From contig NZ_VUNQ01000019.1 in assembly GCF_009695605.1 (NCBI RefSeq), positions 1-62,602 of the forward strand: a stretch of 62,602 nucleotides of DNA. The letters are read 5' to 3'. This DNA is from Tissierella pigra. GTDB taxonomy: Bacteria > Bacillota > Clostridia > Tissierellales > Tissierellaceae. Of the stretch, positions 44,255 to 53,399 are shown one piece after another (within the stretch, counting starts at the first letter, position 1; the number at the start of each line of letters is the position of its first letter). A program made the translations under genes and the position numbers. Under the pieces are notes generated by a model that saw nothing but the letters and a program-made list of their open reading frames with translations, made no database searches and was not told the origin of the DNA.

Positions 44255-47166
44255 TCATTATAATCATCTTCATCTTCATAATCATCTTCATTATCTTGAT
44301 CATCCTCATCTCCCCATCCTGGGAATGGCGGAAGAGCATCATCTTCCTCGGGAGGTGATTCTATTACACTATTCAAATCATGTTCATCACAAACTTCTGT
44401 TGGTGCAGTATATTGATAATCAGATGGAACTATTCCGTTATGTTGTGCTGGAGAATATGGTGGCATACGTTCAACAAACACTTTAGTAACTTGATTTTCC
44501 TCTGGGCAATATACATTAGCAATCTTGCCAGTAGAACTATCTATAGTTAATTCCACATGTGCATTACAGTACTCAGTAGGTTCGGTACCTTTGGCAAAGA
44601 TTTCACTTCTAACAGTACTACCCCTTGGGTCACGGGTACAAAGCTCTGTAGGAAGTTTTCCAGATATTGTACATACATTGACACTAACTATATTATTAGG
44701 CTTATTAAAAGAAGTTTTACCTTCTAAACCTTCGTGCATTTTTGTCATTATATGCTGCCATAATTGTGTAGCGGCACGACTGCTTTGTGTAAGAGTAATT
44801 TTAGGAGAATCGTTTCCTATCCATGTAGCTGAAACATAGTAGGGAGTATATCCAACAAACCAAATATCAGCTTGATCTGTTGTTGTACCTGTTTTACCAG
44901 CTACAGCCATATTAGATAATTTTGCTCTTCCAGCTATACCATTAGATACAGTTGTTCTTAGTATATCTCCCATTATATATGCAATTTGAGGAGAAACAAC
45001 TACATTTTCCTTTGGTGTATTGTCAATTAATATATTTCCGTTTTTATCTTCTATTTTAGTGAAGGCTATGGGTTCTATATAAACACCATCATTTGCTATG
45101 GCTCCATAGGCTGCAGTAAGTTCTAGAGGAGTTACACCCTTAGTCATACCACCTAATCCTAAGGCAGATAAGTTTTCATCATTAGTAGCACTATTCTCTT
45201 TAGCTGTAACAAAGCTATCACTTTCTGGGTGAGTTTTACTTATAATACCCAGCTTTTCCAAATAAGACATGGAAGTTTGAATTCCAATATATTCCACAGT
45301 TTTAACAGAGCTTACGTTTACTGATTGCTCTACAGAATATCTCAAGGTATTAATGCCTTTATATACTCGATTCCAGTTTCTAGGCCATAATTTTCCATTA
45401 GCGTAAAAAGGAATGTCGTCTATAGGGGATGCAGCTGTATAGCCATTGTCCAATGCTGGTAAATAAGCAGCTATAGGCTTCATAGCGGAACCAGGCTGCC
45501 TTTGAGAAGCAGTGGCTCTATTTAATATACTAGTACCTTTAACATCTCTACCACCTACAAGGGCTTTAATATGTCCTGTTCTATAGTCAAGGAGAACAGT
45601 AGCGGCTTGAGGCTGTACAATTCCATCTTTAGATCTGAAAAAGTATTTTTCACTAATCAATAAATTTCCCTTATCATCAATTCTATAAAAATCTTTAGTA
45701 TCATTTAAATAAGTTTGACTTATTTTTACTTCTTTATTGTCAGATATACTAAACTGACCTTCAGGTATGATAATAGAACCGACTGTATGAGTTACTAAGT
45801 TTTTCCTGTCATCTATAGTATAGTAATCAGATATATCTATATGTTTTTGATAAGGAGTAAGTTTCTTATTTTTAATATATAAATTATTATCTCTTAGTTC
45901 GTATGTTCCCTTTTCTAATATTAATTCAAATCCTTCATTAAACAAGTTGTTTTGCTGATAAAAGATTATATTTCCTTTATCATCAATAACATCTTTTGCT
46001 TTATTTAATCTCCAGTCAACTAATATAGGTCCTTTGATTTTACTAGGATTTCCTACTAGAATTTCAGTAAAATTATTATAAATGCTTTCAAGCTCTCTTT
46101 GAAGTTTTACATCTATAGTAGCATAAATTTTTAATCCACCTGTAAATAGTTGATCTTGAGCTTGTTCCTTAGTGTATCCGAATCTTTCCATAAGTGCATT
46201 TACAGTTTGTGTTTTTACATAGTCTGTAAAATAAGAAGAAATACCTTCTATTTTCTTTTGTCCAGGTTTCAAGTTTTCTTTAATATTCTCATTTAAAGCA
46301 CTTTGATATTCAGATTCACTAATTTTTTCTAATTCCAACATTTTTTTAAGTATAATCTTTTGTCTTTTAACTGCCTCTTCATTATAAACTGTTATATACT
46401 TTTCTCCTAGTATTTCAACTCTTCCAACTTCGTGATGTTTATTTGGATCAAAGTTTTCAGGTCTTATGGTGTGATAAGGAGCATACCTAGTTGGAGATTT
46501 TACAATACCTGCAAATAAAGCGGATTCTGCAAGAGTAAGGTCTTCTACATTTTTAGAGAAATATGTTTGTGAAGCTTCTTGAACTCCATAAGCACCTTGA
46601 CCTAAATTTACTCTATTTAAATATGCTTCAAGTATTTGATCTTTTGTTAAAACCTTTTCAATTTGTAGAGCAAGATAAGCCTCTTTAATTTTTCTGTCCC
46701 AAGATTTTTCTAAAGTCAAGTAAACATTTCTAGCTAACTGCTGAGTAATAGTACTAGCGCCTCTTACAGTTGAGCCAGCCTTTAAATTATCCATGACAGC
46801 AGAAATTATACCCTTAGGGTCTACACCAACATGCTTTATAAATCTTTCATCTTCTATTGAGATAAAGGCATCTTTAAGATATTCAGGCATTTGATTTACT
46901 TTTACTATAGTTCTAAACTCTGGTGCTTGAATTTTTTCTATAAGATTGCCGGAAGAATCATAAATAGTTGAGGTAAGATCTAACGAAGCATTAATCTTCG
47001 TTGGGTCTATATCTGGTGCGTCTTTTAAAATAGAAAGTACTACCCCTATGACAGCACCACCAGCTATAACTGTTAAGGCTATAAGTACAATTAAAAATAT
47101 CTTTAAAGATTTAAAAATAGTTTTTTTAGTGGATGATTTTTTCTTTTGTTTATCATTATTATCCAT
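44245..47166 (-). CDS. Class A penicillin-binding protein 1A
   Basis: A 973-residue bifunctional wall synthase. A cytoplasmic tail and one transmembrane anchor (about residues 19-47) lead to the GT51 glycosyltransferase (EDERFIKHVGVDPKG, RGASTITQQLARNVYL, residues about 85-260). A long insert (about 350-530) precedes the transpeptidase: the catalytic serine is S560 in GSAMK, SxN is SVNVSS and KTG is KTGTT near residue 757. An Asp/Glu-rich tail of about 30 residues ends it. TAAGGAGGT precedes the ATG. Ampicillin-type beta-lactams act on such enzymes. Confidence 0.95.
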   Translation of the reverse strand: MDNNDKQKKKSSTKKTIFKSLKIFLIVLIALTVIAGGAVIGVVLSILKDAPDIDPTKINASLDLTSTIYDSSGNLIEKIQAPEFRTIVKVNQMPEYLKDAFISIEDERFIKHVGVDPKGIISAVMDNLKAGSTVRGASTITQQLARNVYLTLEKSWDRKIKEAYLALQIEKVLTKDQILEAYLNRVNLGQGAYGVQEASQTYFSKNVEDLTLAESALFAGIVKSPTRYAPYHTIRPENFDPNKHHEVGRVEILGEKYITVYNEEAVKRQKIILKKMLELEKISESEYQSALNENIKENLKPGQKKIEGISSYFTDYVKTQTVNALMERFGYTKEQAQDQLFTGGLKIYATIDVKLQRELESIYNNFTEILVGNPSKIKGPILVDWRLNKAKDVIDDKGNIIFYQQNNLFNEGFELILEKGTYELRDNNLYIKNKKLTPYQKHIDISDYYTIDDRKNLVTHTVGSIIIPEGQFSISDNKEVKISQTYLNDTKDFYRIDDKGNLLISEKYFFRSKDGIVQPQAATVLLDYRTGHIKALVGGRDVKGTSILNRATASQRQPGSAMKPIAAYLPALDNGYTAASPIDDIPFYANGKLWPRNWNRVYKGINTLRYSVEQSVNVSSVKTVEYIGIQTSMSYLEKLGIISKTHPESDSFVTAKENSATNDENLSALGLGGMTKGVTPLELTAAYGAIANDGVYIEPIAFTKIEDKNGNILIDNTPKENVVVSPQIAYIMGDILRTTVSNGIAGRAKLSNMAVAGKTGTTTDQADIWFVGYTPYYVSATWIGNDSPKITLTQSSRAATQLWQHIMTKMHEGLEGKTSFNKPNNIVSVNVCTISGKLPTELCTRDPRGSTVRSEIFAKGTEPTEYCNAHVELTIDSSTGKIANVYCPEENQVTKVFVERMPPYSPAQHNGIVPSDYQYTAPTEVCDEHDLNSVIESPPEEDDALPPFPGWGDEDDQDNEDDYEDEDDYNDEN

Positions 47167-47206
47167 TAAATTACCTCCTTAGTTAAGAAAAGGCTTGAAC
47201 TAATTA

Positions 47207-47246
47207 ATTATACCATAGAAATATAATAATGTTAATATTTCTATGG
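47207..47246 (-). promoter_or_regulatory. PBP1A promoter overlapped by a 12-bp inverted repeat
   Basis: On the minus strand TTAACA (47235-47230) and TATAAT (47212-47207) with a 17-base spacer. CCATAGAAATAT (47213-47224) and ATATTTCTATGG (47235-47246) form perfect inverted arms over the spacer and -35, so a repressor or a cruciform could block the promoter. Confidence 0.6.
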
Positions 47247-47327
47247 TTTAAATAATTATTACAATATGGTGACGAAAGTAACAACAATATTAATTCAAGT
47301 CATATATTATTATAAGGGGTGATATGA

Positions 47328-47993
47328 ATGAAAAGAATAATGGGGAGAACCATACATAGATGGAAAGAAAAGAAACTTATAATTTTTCTGATTGCTTTTG
47401 TTCTATTAATAGTATATATGTACTTTTATATAGACAATAATATTAAGCCTACATTAATAGCATTATCAGAAGTACAGGCAAAAGCAGTAACTACAAAGAC
47501 AATAAACGATACAATAAAATCAAGAATAAAGAATAATATTGCCTATGATGACCTAATAATTATAAAATACGATAATAATGGGAGAGCAACATTGGTTCAA
47601 GCGAATATGATGATGATGAATACCATAGCTGCAGATGTGGCATTGGAGGTTCAAGAACAATTAGGAAAACTATCTACAAGTAAAGTAGATGTTCCCATCA
47701 GAAATGCCTTCAATAGGCAAATGATACGTCTTCCAAGTATAAAATTAGAAATACAGCCTCAAGGCTCTGTTAATGTAGATTTCGCTACAGAATTTGAAGA
47801 AGCAGGAATAAATCAAACTCGTCATAGGATATATTTAATTGTAATGACAGATATAAGAATGATTATTCCATTGACTTCAGAGACTTTGAGGATAACTACA
47901 AATATACCTATTGCAGAAACAGTTATAGTAGGAGATGTACCAGAGCAATATATCTCTATTCCAAAGGAAGATTCTTTAGAGATAATTAGATAA
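47328..47993 (+). CDS. yunB: Sporulation protein YunB
   Basis: A 221-residue YunB family protein. One transmembrane helix lies near residues 18-36; the rest is extracytoplasmic with the conserved PLTSETLRITTNIPIAETVIVGDVPEQY end (TSETLRITTNIPIAET). YunB is a sigma-E-controlled spore protein of uncertain function. AAGGGGTGATATGA precedes the ATG. It is divergent from the PBP gene, and no matching sigma-E promoter was found by eye. Confidence 0.88.
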   Translation: MKRIMGRTIHRWKEKKLIIFLIAFVLLIVYMYFYIDNNIKPTLIALSEVQAKAVTTKTINDTIKSRIKNNIAYDDLIIIKYDNNGRATLVQANMMMMNTIAADVALEVQEQLGKLSTSKVDVPIRNAFNRQMIRLPSIKLEIQPQGSVNVDFATEFEEAGINQTRHRIYLIVMTDIRMIIPLTSETLRITTNIPIAETVIVGDVPEQYISIPKEDSLEIIR

Positions 47994-48057
47994 GTTTTCA
48001 AAATAATGGTATAATAATATTAAAAAGTATTTAAGATTCATGGTGGGAGTTGATAAA

Positions 48058-49338
48058 TTGAATCAAGAAACAACAAATATGGAAAGAGTTTTGATAATTG
48101 GTGTAGAGCTAGATAAAGATGAAATAGACATAGAAACATCTTTAGATGAATTAGAAGAATTAGTGAAGGCCGCAGATGGAGTAGTAGTTACTAGAGTAAT
48201 ACAAAGAAAGGAAAGTATAAATCCTGCCTATTTTATAGGAAAAGGAAAGGCAGAAGAAATTAAAAATTATTGTGAGGAATTGGATATTTCAACTGTTGTT
48301 TTTAATGATGAATTGTCAGGAGCACAATTAAGAAACTTGGAAAAGATTATAGATAAAAAAATTGTAGATAGAACCAATTTAATATTGGATATATTTGCAA
48401 ATAGGGCAAACTCTAAAGAAGGAAAGCTACAAGTAAAACTAGCTCAATTAAAATATAGACTCCCTAGATTAATAGGATTTAGGGACTATTTGTCTAGAGA
48501 AGGGGGAGGTATTGGAACTAGAGGACCGGGAGAACAAAAATTAGAGACAGATAGAAGACATATATTAAGAGAAGTTGACAATATAGAGAAACAACTAAAG
48601 GAAGTAGAAAAAAATAGGGATATAAAAAGAAAGAAAAGAGAAGGCTCCAGCCTTCCAATAGTTGCATTAGTAGGTTATACTAATGCTGGTAAGTCAACTT
48701 TATTGAATAAATTAATAGAATTCAATGATGAATATACGGAGTCTAAGGAAGTATTTGTAAAGGATATGTTATTTGCTACATTAGATACATCCTTAAGACG
48801 TGGGAAATTGCCTAATGGGCAGGTATTTTTACTAACAGATACAGTAGGATTTGTATCAAAACTTCCTACGAGATTAATAGAAGCTTTTAAAGGTACCTTA
48901 GAAGAAGTTAAATATGCAGATTTGTTGCTTCATGTTGTAGATGCTTCAAATAAAGACTTAGACATACAAATTCAAACTACTTATAATATATTGAAGGATT
49001 TAGAAGCATTGGATAAACCCATGATAACTGTGTTTAATAAAATGGATAAAACAGATATACACAATTTATTTTATGATAGAAACTATGTTAATGAAAAAAT
49101 ATTTATCTCAGCCAAAACTGGAGAGAATATAGAAAACCTACTGAAGAATATTGAAGACTCATTACCTCAGCAATATAAAAAAGTGACTTTAAAAATACCA
49201 TATGATAAGCAAGGGATAGTAAATTATTTTTGTCAAAATTATGAAATTGATAATTTGGAATATATTGAAGATGGGACAAAATTAGAACTAACTATTAATC
49301 AAATTGATAGAGAGAAATATAAGGGGTATATCATTTAG
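48058..49338 (+). CDS. hflX: Ribosome-associated GTPase HflX
   Basis: A 426-residue GTPase of the Obg-HflX group that splits stalled ribosomes. The N-terminal domain has NPAYFIGKGKAEEI and GGGIGTRGPGEQKLE; G1 is GYTNAGKST near residue 207, G3 DTVGF, G4 NKMD and G5 SAKTG. The TTG at 48058, 10 bases after TGGGAG, is chosen over the ATG at 48040, which overlaps the ribosome binding site. Confidence 0.93.
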   Translation: MNQETTNMERVLIIGVELDKDEIDIETSLDELEELVKAADGVVVTRVIQRKESINPAYFIGKGKAEEIKNYCEELDISTVVFNDELSGAQLRNLEKIIDKKIVDRTNLILDIFANRANSKEGKLQVKLAQLKYRLPRLIGFRDYLSREGGGIGTRGPGEQKLETDRRHILREVDNIEKQLKEVEKNRDIKRKKREGSSLPIVALVGYTNAGKSTLLNKLIEFNDEYTESKEVFVKDMLFATLDTSLRRGKLPNGQVFLLTDTVGFVSKLPTRLIEAFKGTLEEVKYADLLLHVVDASNKDLDIQIQTTYNILKDLEALDKPMITVFNKMDKTDIHNLFYDRNYVNEKIFISAKTGENIENLLKNIEDSLPQQYKKVTLKIPYDKQGIVNYFCQNYEIDNLEYIEDGTKLELTINQIDREKYKGYII

Positions 49339-49353
49339 ATAAAAGGAGGTTGT

Positions 49354-50001
49354 ATGAATAATACTTACAAGACTATAAATAATTATGGTGAAGATGAAAC
49401 TATAATTAATAAATCAAGATTTATTGGATATGCTACGCCTATAGAAACTGAAGAAGAAGCACTGGACTTCATAGAAAAAATAAGAACAAAACACAGAGAT
49501 GCAACTCACAATGTATATGCTTATGTTCTAGGAAAGGATAGTAATATTCAAAGATTTAGTGATGATGGGGAGCCATCAGGAACTGCCGGTATACCAGTTT
49601 TAGAAGTAATAAAGAAGGAAGATTTAAGAAATGTAGTAGTAGTAGTGACTAGATATTTTGGTGGTATTAAACTGGGAGCAGGAGGTCTGATTAGAGCATA
49701 TACAAAGGGGGCTAAAATCGGACTTGATGCTGGGATAATAGTTGATATGGTTCTTTATACTAAGATAAAAATAAGAATTGACTATACTCTATATGGAAAA
49801 ATGGAAAACTACCTTATGAATGAAGGTCATATAGTTGATGGTTCTGATTTTGATGATGGTGTCAATATATTTGTCTACATAGAAGACACGGATAAAGAAA
49901 ACTTTTATAATATAATAACAGATTTAACAAATGGTACTGCTATATTCGAAGAATTAGACAAAGAATATATTCCTATTAAAGATGGTAAAAAGTTAAACTA
50001 A
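49354..50001 (+). CDS. YigZ/IMPACT family protein
   Basis: A 215-residue protein with the UPF0029/IMPACT N-terminal domain (KSRFIGYATP, DDGEPSGTAGIPVLE, VVVTRYFGGIKLGAGGLIRAY) and a DUF1949 C-terminal domain. Its relatives bind near ribosomes or act in translation control, but the bacterial function is unclear. It follows hflX by 15 bases, with AAAGGAGG before the ATG. Confidence 0.9.
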   Translation: MNNTYKTINNYGEDETIINKSRFIGYATPIETEEEALDFIEKIRTKHRDATHNVYAYVLGKDSNIQRFSDDGEPSGTAGIPVLEVIKKEDLRNVVVVVTRYFGGIKLGAGGLIRAYTKGAKIGLDAGIIVDMVLYTKIKIRIDYTLYGKMENYLMNEGHIVDGSDFDDGVNIFVYIEDTDKENFYNIITDLTNGTAIFEELDKEYIPIKDGKKLN

Positions 50002-50050
50002 ACTGAGTTAATAAAAGATAATCAGGGTATAATTATACAGAGGTGATAAT

Positions 50051-50452
50051 GTGGAAAACATGTTAAAAAATAAAGAAGAAATGCTGCAAAAGAAAACTTG
50101 GGCAGTAGCAGGTGTTACAGCAAAGAAAGATAAATTTGGTTATAAAATATGGAAGATATTGAAAGAAAATAATTATGAAACCTATGGAATAAATCCGAAT
50201 TATGATGAAATAGAAGGAGATAAGATATACCATTCAGTTAAAGATTTACCAAAGAAAATAGAAGTTCTTGATATGGTTGTACCTCCGAAGATTGCTATTT
50301 CTACACTAGATGAAGCGAAAGAAGCAGATATTGAATATATATGGTTTCAGCCTGGAACGTATAACGATGAAGTTATAGAAAAGGCTAAGGAATTAGGATT
50401 TAAAATATTATATGATGATTGTGTGTACAAAGAGTTAAGAAAGAATGGGTAA
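50051..50452 (+). CDS. CoA-binding domain protein
   Basis: A 133-residue protein made of a single CoA-binding Rossmann-like domain (TWAVAGVTAKKDKFGYKIWKIL, VVPPKIAISTLDEAKE, WFQPGTYNDE). Such small proteins resemble the CoA ligase alpha-subunit N terminus; their role is unknown. The start is a GTG with AGAGGTG upstream. It is convergent with the TauE pair. Confidence 0.85.
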   Translation: MENMLKNKEEMLQKKTWAVAGVTAKKDKFGYKIWKILKENNYETYGINPNYDEIEGDKIYHSVKDLPKKIEVLDMVVPPKIAISTLDEAKEADIEYIWFQPGTYNDEVIEKAKELGFKILYDDCVYKELRKNG

Positions 50453-50459
50453 ATATTGC

Positions 50460-50816
50460 CTATTCTTTCTTTTTTATTAATTCATAAAAACCTATAAGGA
50501 GTAAGAATATACCAAAATATTTTCTTAACTTAAGAGGGTCAATTTTAACAGCTATGAAAGAGCCTATAATAGCACCAACTATTCCTCCAACTATAATCAA
50601 TTTTGCAATAGAAAAATCTAGATTTCCTTTTTTATAATGAGTTATTAAAGCCACTGTAGCCACAGGAATAAAAACCATTAAATTTACGCCTTGAGCTTCT
50701 TGTTGCTTAATGCCATAAAATATTACTAAAGAAGGAATAAGAATAGTACCTCCACCTATACCCATTCCACTGATTATTCCAGATAAAAAGCCAATTAAAG
50801 TTAGAATCATTTCCAA
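50460..50816 (-). CDS. TauE/SafE family half-exporter B
   Basis: A 118-residue membrane protein with about four transmembrane segments and the TauE/SafE block GMGIGGGTILIPSLV. Usual members are about 250 residues and have both halves in one chain. This gene overlaps the other half by 10 bases on the same strand, so the two probably assemble. The anion exported (sulfite or sulfoacetate in some members) cannot be told from the sequence. Confidence 0.82.
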   Translation of the reverse strand: MEMILTLIGFLSGIISGMGIGGGTILIPSLVIFYGIKQQEAQGVNLMVFIPVATVALITHYKKGNLDFSIAKLIIVGGIVGAIIGSFIAVKIDPLKLRKYFGIFLLLIGFYELIKKKE

Positions 50817-51166
50817 ATCATCCTTATGGCAGTATATATAATAACACTACCGAATATTTTTCTAAGTATATTAACGGGGATTTTATTTAAAACTTTTGCT
50901 CCAATATAAGAACCTATTACTCCTCCCAAAACTACAGGAAGAGCAACTTTAAAATTTATAGAACCTTTCACAAAATATATAATGGTACTTATAATGGATA
51001 AAGGCAAAATTATAGATATTGCTGTAGCATGGGCTTTATGGTCATCTATATGTAGCAAAAATACTAAAAAAGGTACAACTAAAGTTCCGCCTCCTGAGCC
51101 AAATAAACCATTAACTAATCCAGTAATTAAACCTATGGATAATAATTTAACTTTATTTTTTTCCAT
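50807..51166 (-). CDS. TauE/SafE family half-exporter A
   Basis: A 119-residue membrane protein with about four transmembrane segments and the block GLFGSGGGTLVVPFLVF. It is the first of two genes that together give a full TauE/SafE exporter. I start it at 51166, where AAAGGAGTA lies 5 bases upstream on the minus strand; an earlier ATG at 51229 would add 21 residues and has no ribosome binding site. Confidence 0.82.
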   Translation of the reverse strand: MEKNKVKLLSIGLITGLVNGLFGSGGGTLVVPFLVFLLHIDDHKAHATAISIILPLSIISTIIYFVKGSINFKVALPVVLGGVIGSYIGAKVLNKIPVNILRKIFGSVIIYTAIRMIWK

Positions 51167-51185
51167 AAAATACTCCTTTATGTTA

Positions 51186-51200
51186 TAATCATTATGATTA
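51186..51200. promoter_or_regulatory. 15-bp palindrome between tauE and nadE
   Basis: TAATCATTATGATTA is a perfect 7-1-7 inverted repeat. It lies close to a TATAAT-like sequence between the divergent genes. Its form recalls Fur-family boxes, but the bases differ, so the regulator is unknown. Confidence 0.5.
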
Positions 51201-51262
51201 ATCTTACCAATTATAGAGAAGATATACATATAAACAAAAGTGAAAAAAGTTGGAGGGGAAAT

Positions 51263-51991
51263 ATGGAAAATGTAAACTTAGTTGTAGATGAAATAGTAAG
51301 ATGGTTACAAGAAAAGGTTCAAGAAGCAAAGGCAGAGGGATTAGTTTTTGGTTTAAGTGGTGGAATAGATTCAGCAGTAATGGCAGGTCTTGCTAAAAAG
51401 GCATTTCCCAATAATTCTCTAGGAGTTATTATGCCATGCCATAGTGACCCAATAGATGAAGAACATGGTATATTAGTAGCAGAAAAATTAAATTTACACA
51501 CTGAAAAAGTAGATTTATCTAATTCTTTTGATGTATTAACAGATTCTATAAAGGTAGAAAATAAGAACAAAATGGCCATATCTAATTTAAAACCAAGACT
51601 TAGAATGACTACTCTATATTACTTTGCCCAAAATAATAATTATTTAGTAATAGGTTCAAGTAATAAATCTGAGTATACAGTAGGATACTTTACTAAACAT
51701 GGGGATAGTGGAGTAGACTTACTTCCATTAGCTTCCTTTGTAAAATCAGAAATCAGAGAGTTGGCTAGAAGTCTAGACATCCCTGATATAATAATAGAAA
51801 AACCACCTACAGCAGGACTATGGGAAGATCAGACAGATGAGAAGGAAATGGGATTTTCCTATGATGTACTAGATAATTATATAAAGACTGGTGAAGGACC
51901 TAAAGAAATAGTAGAAAAGATAGAAAGAATGAATGCTATTAGTGAACATAAAAGGATTTATCCACCAATATTTAAATTTAAACAAATGTAA
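51263..51991 (+). CDS. nadE: NAD+ synthetase (ammonia-dependent)
   Basis: A 242-residue N-type ATP pyrophosphatase that amidates NaAD to NAD with ammonia. The PP-loop is FGLSGGIDSAV near residue 27; GSSNKSEYTVGYFTKHGD and DLLPLASFVKSEIRELA are family blocks (SNKSEYTVGYFTKHGD). No glutaminase domain is present. GGAGGGG lies before the ATG at 51263; an upstream ATG at 51194 has no ribosome binding site. Confidence 0.93.
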   Translation: MENVNLVVDEIVRWLQEKVQEAKAEGLVFGLSGGIDSAVMAGLAKKAFPNNSLGVIMPCHSDPIDEEHGILVAEKLNLHTEKVDLSNSFDVLTDSIKVENKNKMAISNLKPRLRMTTLYYFAQNNNYLVIGSSNKSEYTVGYFTKHGDSGVDLLPLASFVKSEIRELARSLDIPDIIIEKPPTAGLWEDQTDEKEMGFSYDVLDNYIKTGEGPKEIVEKIERMNAISEHKRIYPPIFKFKQM

Positions 51992-52053
51992 TGCAATAAA
52001 TATAATATTATGCTAAAATAAATAAGGCAATACTATAAAGGGAGTGAAAATGA

Positions 52054-52788
52054 ATGGCAGGACATTCAAAGTGGAATAATATTAAAAATAAAAAAGGTAA
52101 AGAAGATGCTAAAAGAGCTAAAGTCTTTACAAAATTAGGTAGATATATTATGGTTGCAGCAAAAGAAGGTGGAGCTGACCCAGACTATAACCCAGCATTA
52201 AAAGCGGCTATAGAAAAAGCAAAGGCAGAAAATATGCCAAATGATAATATAGAAAGAGCTATTAAAAAAGGTTCAGGTGAACTAGGAGCAGATAACTTTG
52301 AAGAAATTATCTATGAAGGATATGGTCCAGGAGGGATAGCAGTATTTGCAACTTGCTTAACAGACAATAGAAATAGAACTGCACCAGATGTACGCCATGC
52401 TTTTGACAAATGTGGTGGAAATATGGGTCAATCAGGGTGCGTTACATTTATGTTCGACAGAAAAGGAATGATTGCCATAGAAAGAACTGACTCCATAGAT
52501 GAAGATGAGCTAACTATGCTTGCAATAGATTTAGGTGCTGAAGATTTTGCAGCAGAAGATGAAGGATTTGAAATAATAACAGCTCCAGAAGATTTTAATG
52601 GTGTAAGGGACGGTTTATCTGAAAAAGGATATACTTTCGCCATGGCAGAACTTACTTACATTCCACAAAATACAATAGAATTAACTAGTACAGATGATAT
52701 AAAAAATATGGAAAAATTAATAGATATGCTTGAAGATAACGACGATGTTCAAGAAGTGTATCATAACTGGGAGATGGAAGAGGAGTAA
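52054..52788 (+). CDS. yebC: YebC/PmpR family protein
   Basis: A 244-residue TACO1-family protein. The N terminus [21 protein letters not shown] is the signature ([14 protein letters not shown]); [11 protein letters not shown] and [10 protein letters not shown] follow. Recent work on the family points to help with translation of difficult peptide stretches, as well as older reports of gene regulation. It is the last chromosomal gene before the prophage. Confidence 0.95.
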   Translation: MAGHSKWNNIKNKKGKEDAKRAKVFTKLGRYIMVAAKEGGADPDYNPALKAAIEKAKAENMPNDNIERAIKKGSGELGADNFEEIIYEGYGPGGIAVFATCLTDNRNRTAPDVRHAFDKCGGNMGQSGCVTFMFDRKGMIAIERTDSIDEDELTMLAIDLGAEDFAAEDEGFEIITAPEDFNGVRDGLSEKGYTFAMAELTYIPQNTIELTSTDDIKNMEKLIDMLEDNDDVQEVYHNWEMEEE

Positions 52789-52824
52789 AACAGCTTAATT
52801 TCAATGGTTATAGAGCTTTAGATT

Positions 52825-53367
52825 TTATTCGTTTTTAATAATTAACTCAATTTGCTTACGCTTTGCCAACGAAGGAAATGACTCGTTGGCATGGAGTAGG
52901 TAATGCCAATAATAACCACCAGTAGTAAATTGATTCCCATGCAGGCATCTGCATATTAATTGATTGCCAATATCCATAATACGACTAGCTTCACGAATGC
53001 TAGCAAACTTCAAAACTTCATTGCCGCAGGTACTAACAGCCATGACTGGTACTTGCTCTATTAAATTGTTTTTCACTGCATGGTTAACATTCTCTTTAGG
53101 GGTAACCCATTCTAAATTGCTTACGCTATTATTTGTCTTAATACCATCTATATGATTGACTTGAGGTAGCTTTTTAGGATTTGGAATAAAGGTCTGAGCT
53201 ACTAATCTATGAGCAAAAAAACCTTTAACCTTACCATTTTTACATAACCTATATCGAGCATAGCCCCGCACAAAATCTGGTTTTAAAATTCGATTATATT
53301 TTGTATTTTTCACTTGACCTTCTGTGTTAATGAAATAGTCCTCATAGTTTTCAATTGGTTTCCACAT
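52825..53367 (-). CDS. NUMOD4-HNH endonuclease
   Basis: A 180-residue protein. The N-terminal NUMOD4 motif is WKPIENYEDYFINTEGQVKN (residues 2-21 region); the HNH domain (about 50-95) has HRLVAQTFIPNP, NHIDGIKTNN and NLEWVTPKENV. A NUMOD1-like DNA-binding segment follows (GNEVLKFASIREASRIM). It is a homing-type nuclease often carried by phages. It lies between yebC and the integrase on the minus strand. Confidence 0.88.
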   Translation of the reverse strand: MWKPIENYEDYFINTEGQVKNTKYNRILKPDFVRGYARYRLCKNGKVKGFFAHRLVAQTFIPNPKKLPQVNHIDGIKTNNSVSNLEWVTPKENVNHAVKNNLIEQVPVMAVSTCGNEVLKFASIREASRIMDIGNQLICRCLHGNQFTTGGYYWHYLLHANESFPSLAKRKQIELIIKNE

Positions 53368-53399
53368 AATTAATCTCCTTTCTCATATACCTAGTCTTC

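Noticed and set aside
47250-47327. Sigma-E promoter for yunB
   Set aside because: CATATATT at 47301-47308 resembles a -10, but the nearest AATATT is at the wrong distance.
52789-52824. attL of the prophage
   Set aside because: No direct repeat can be recognised with only one end of the prophage in view.
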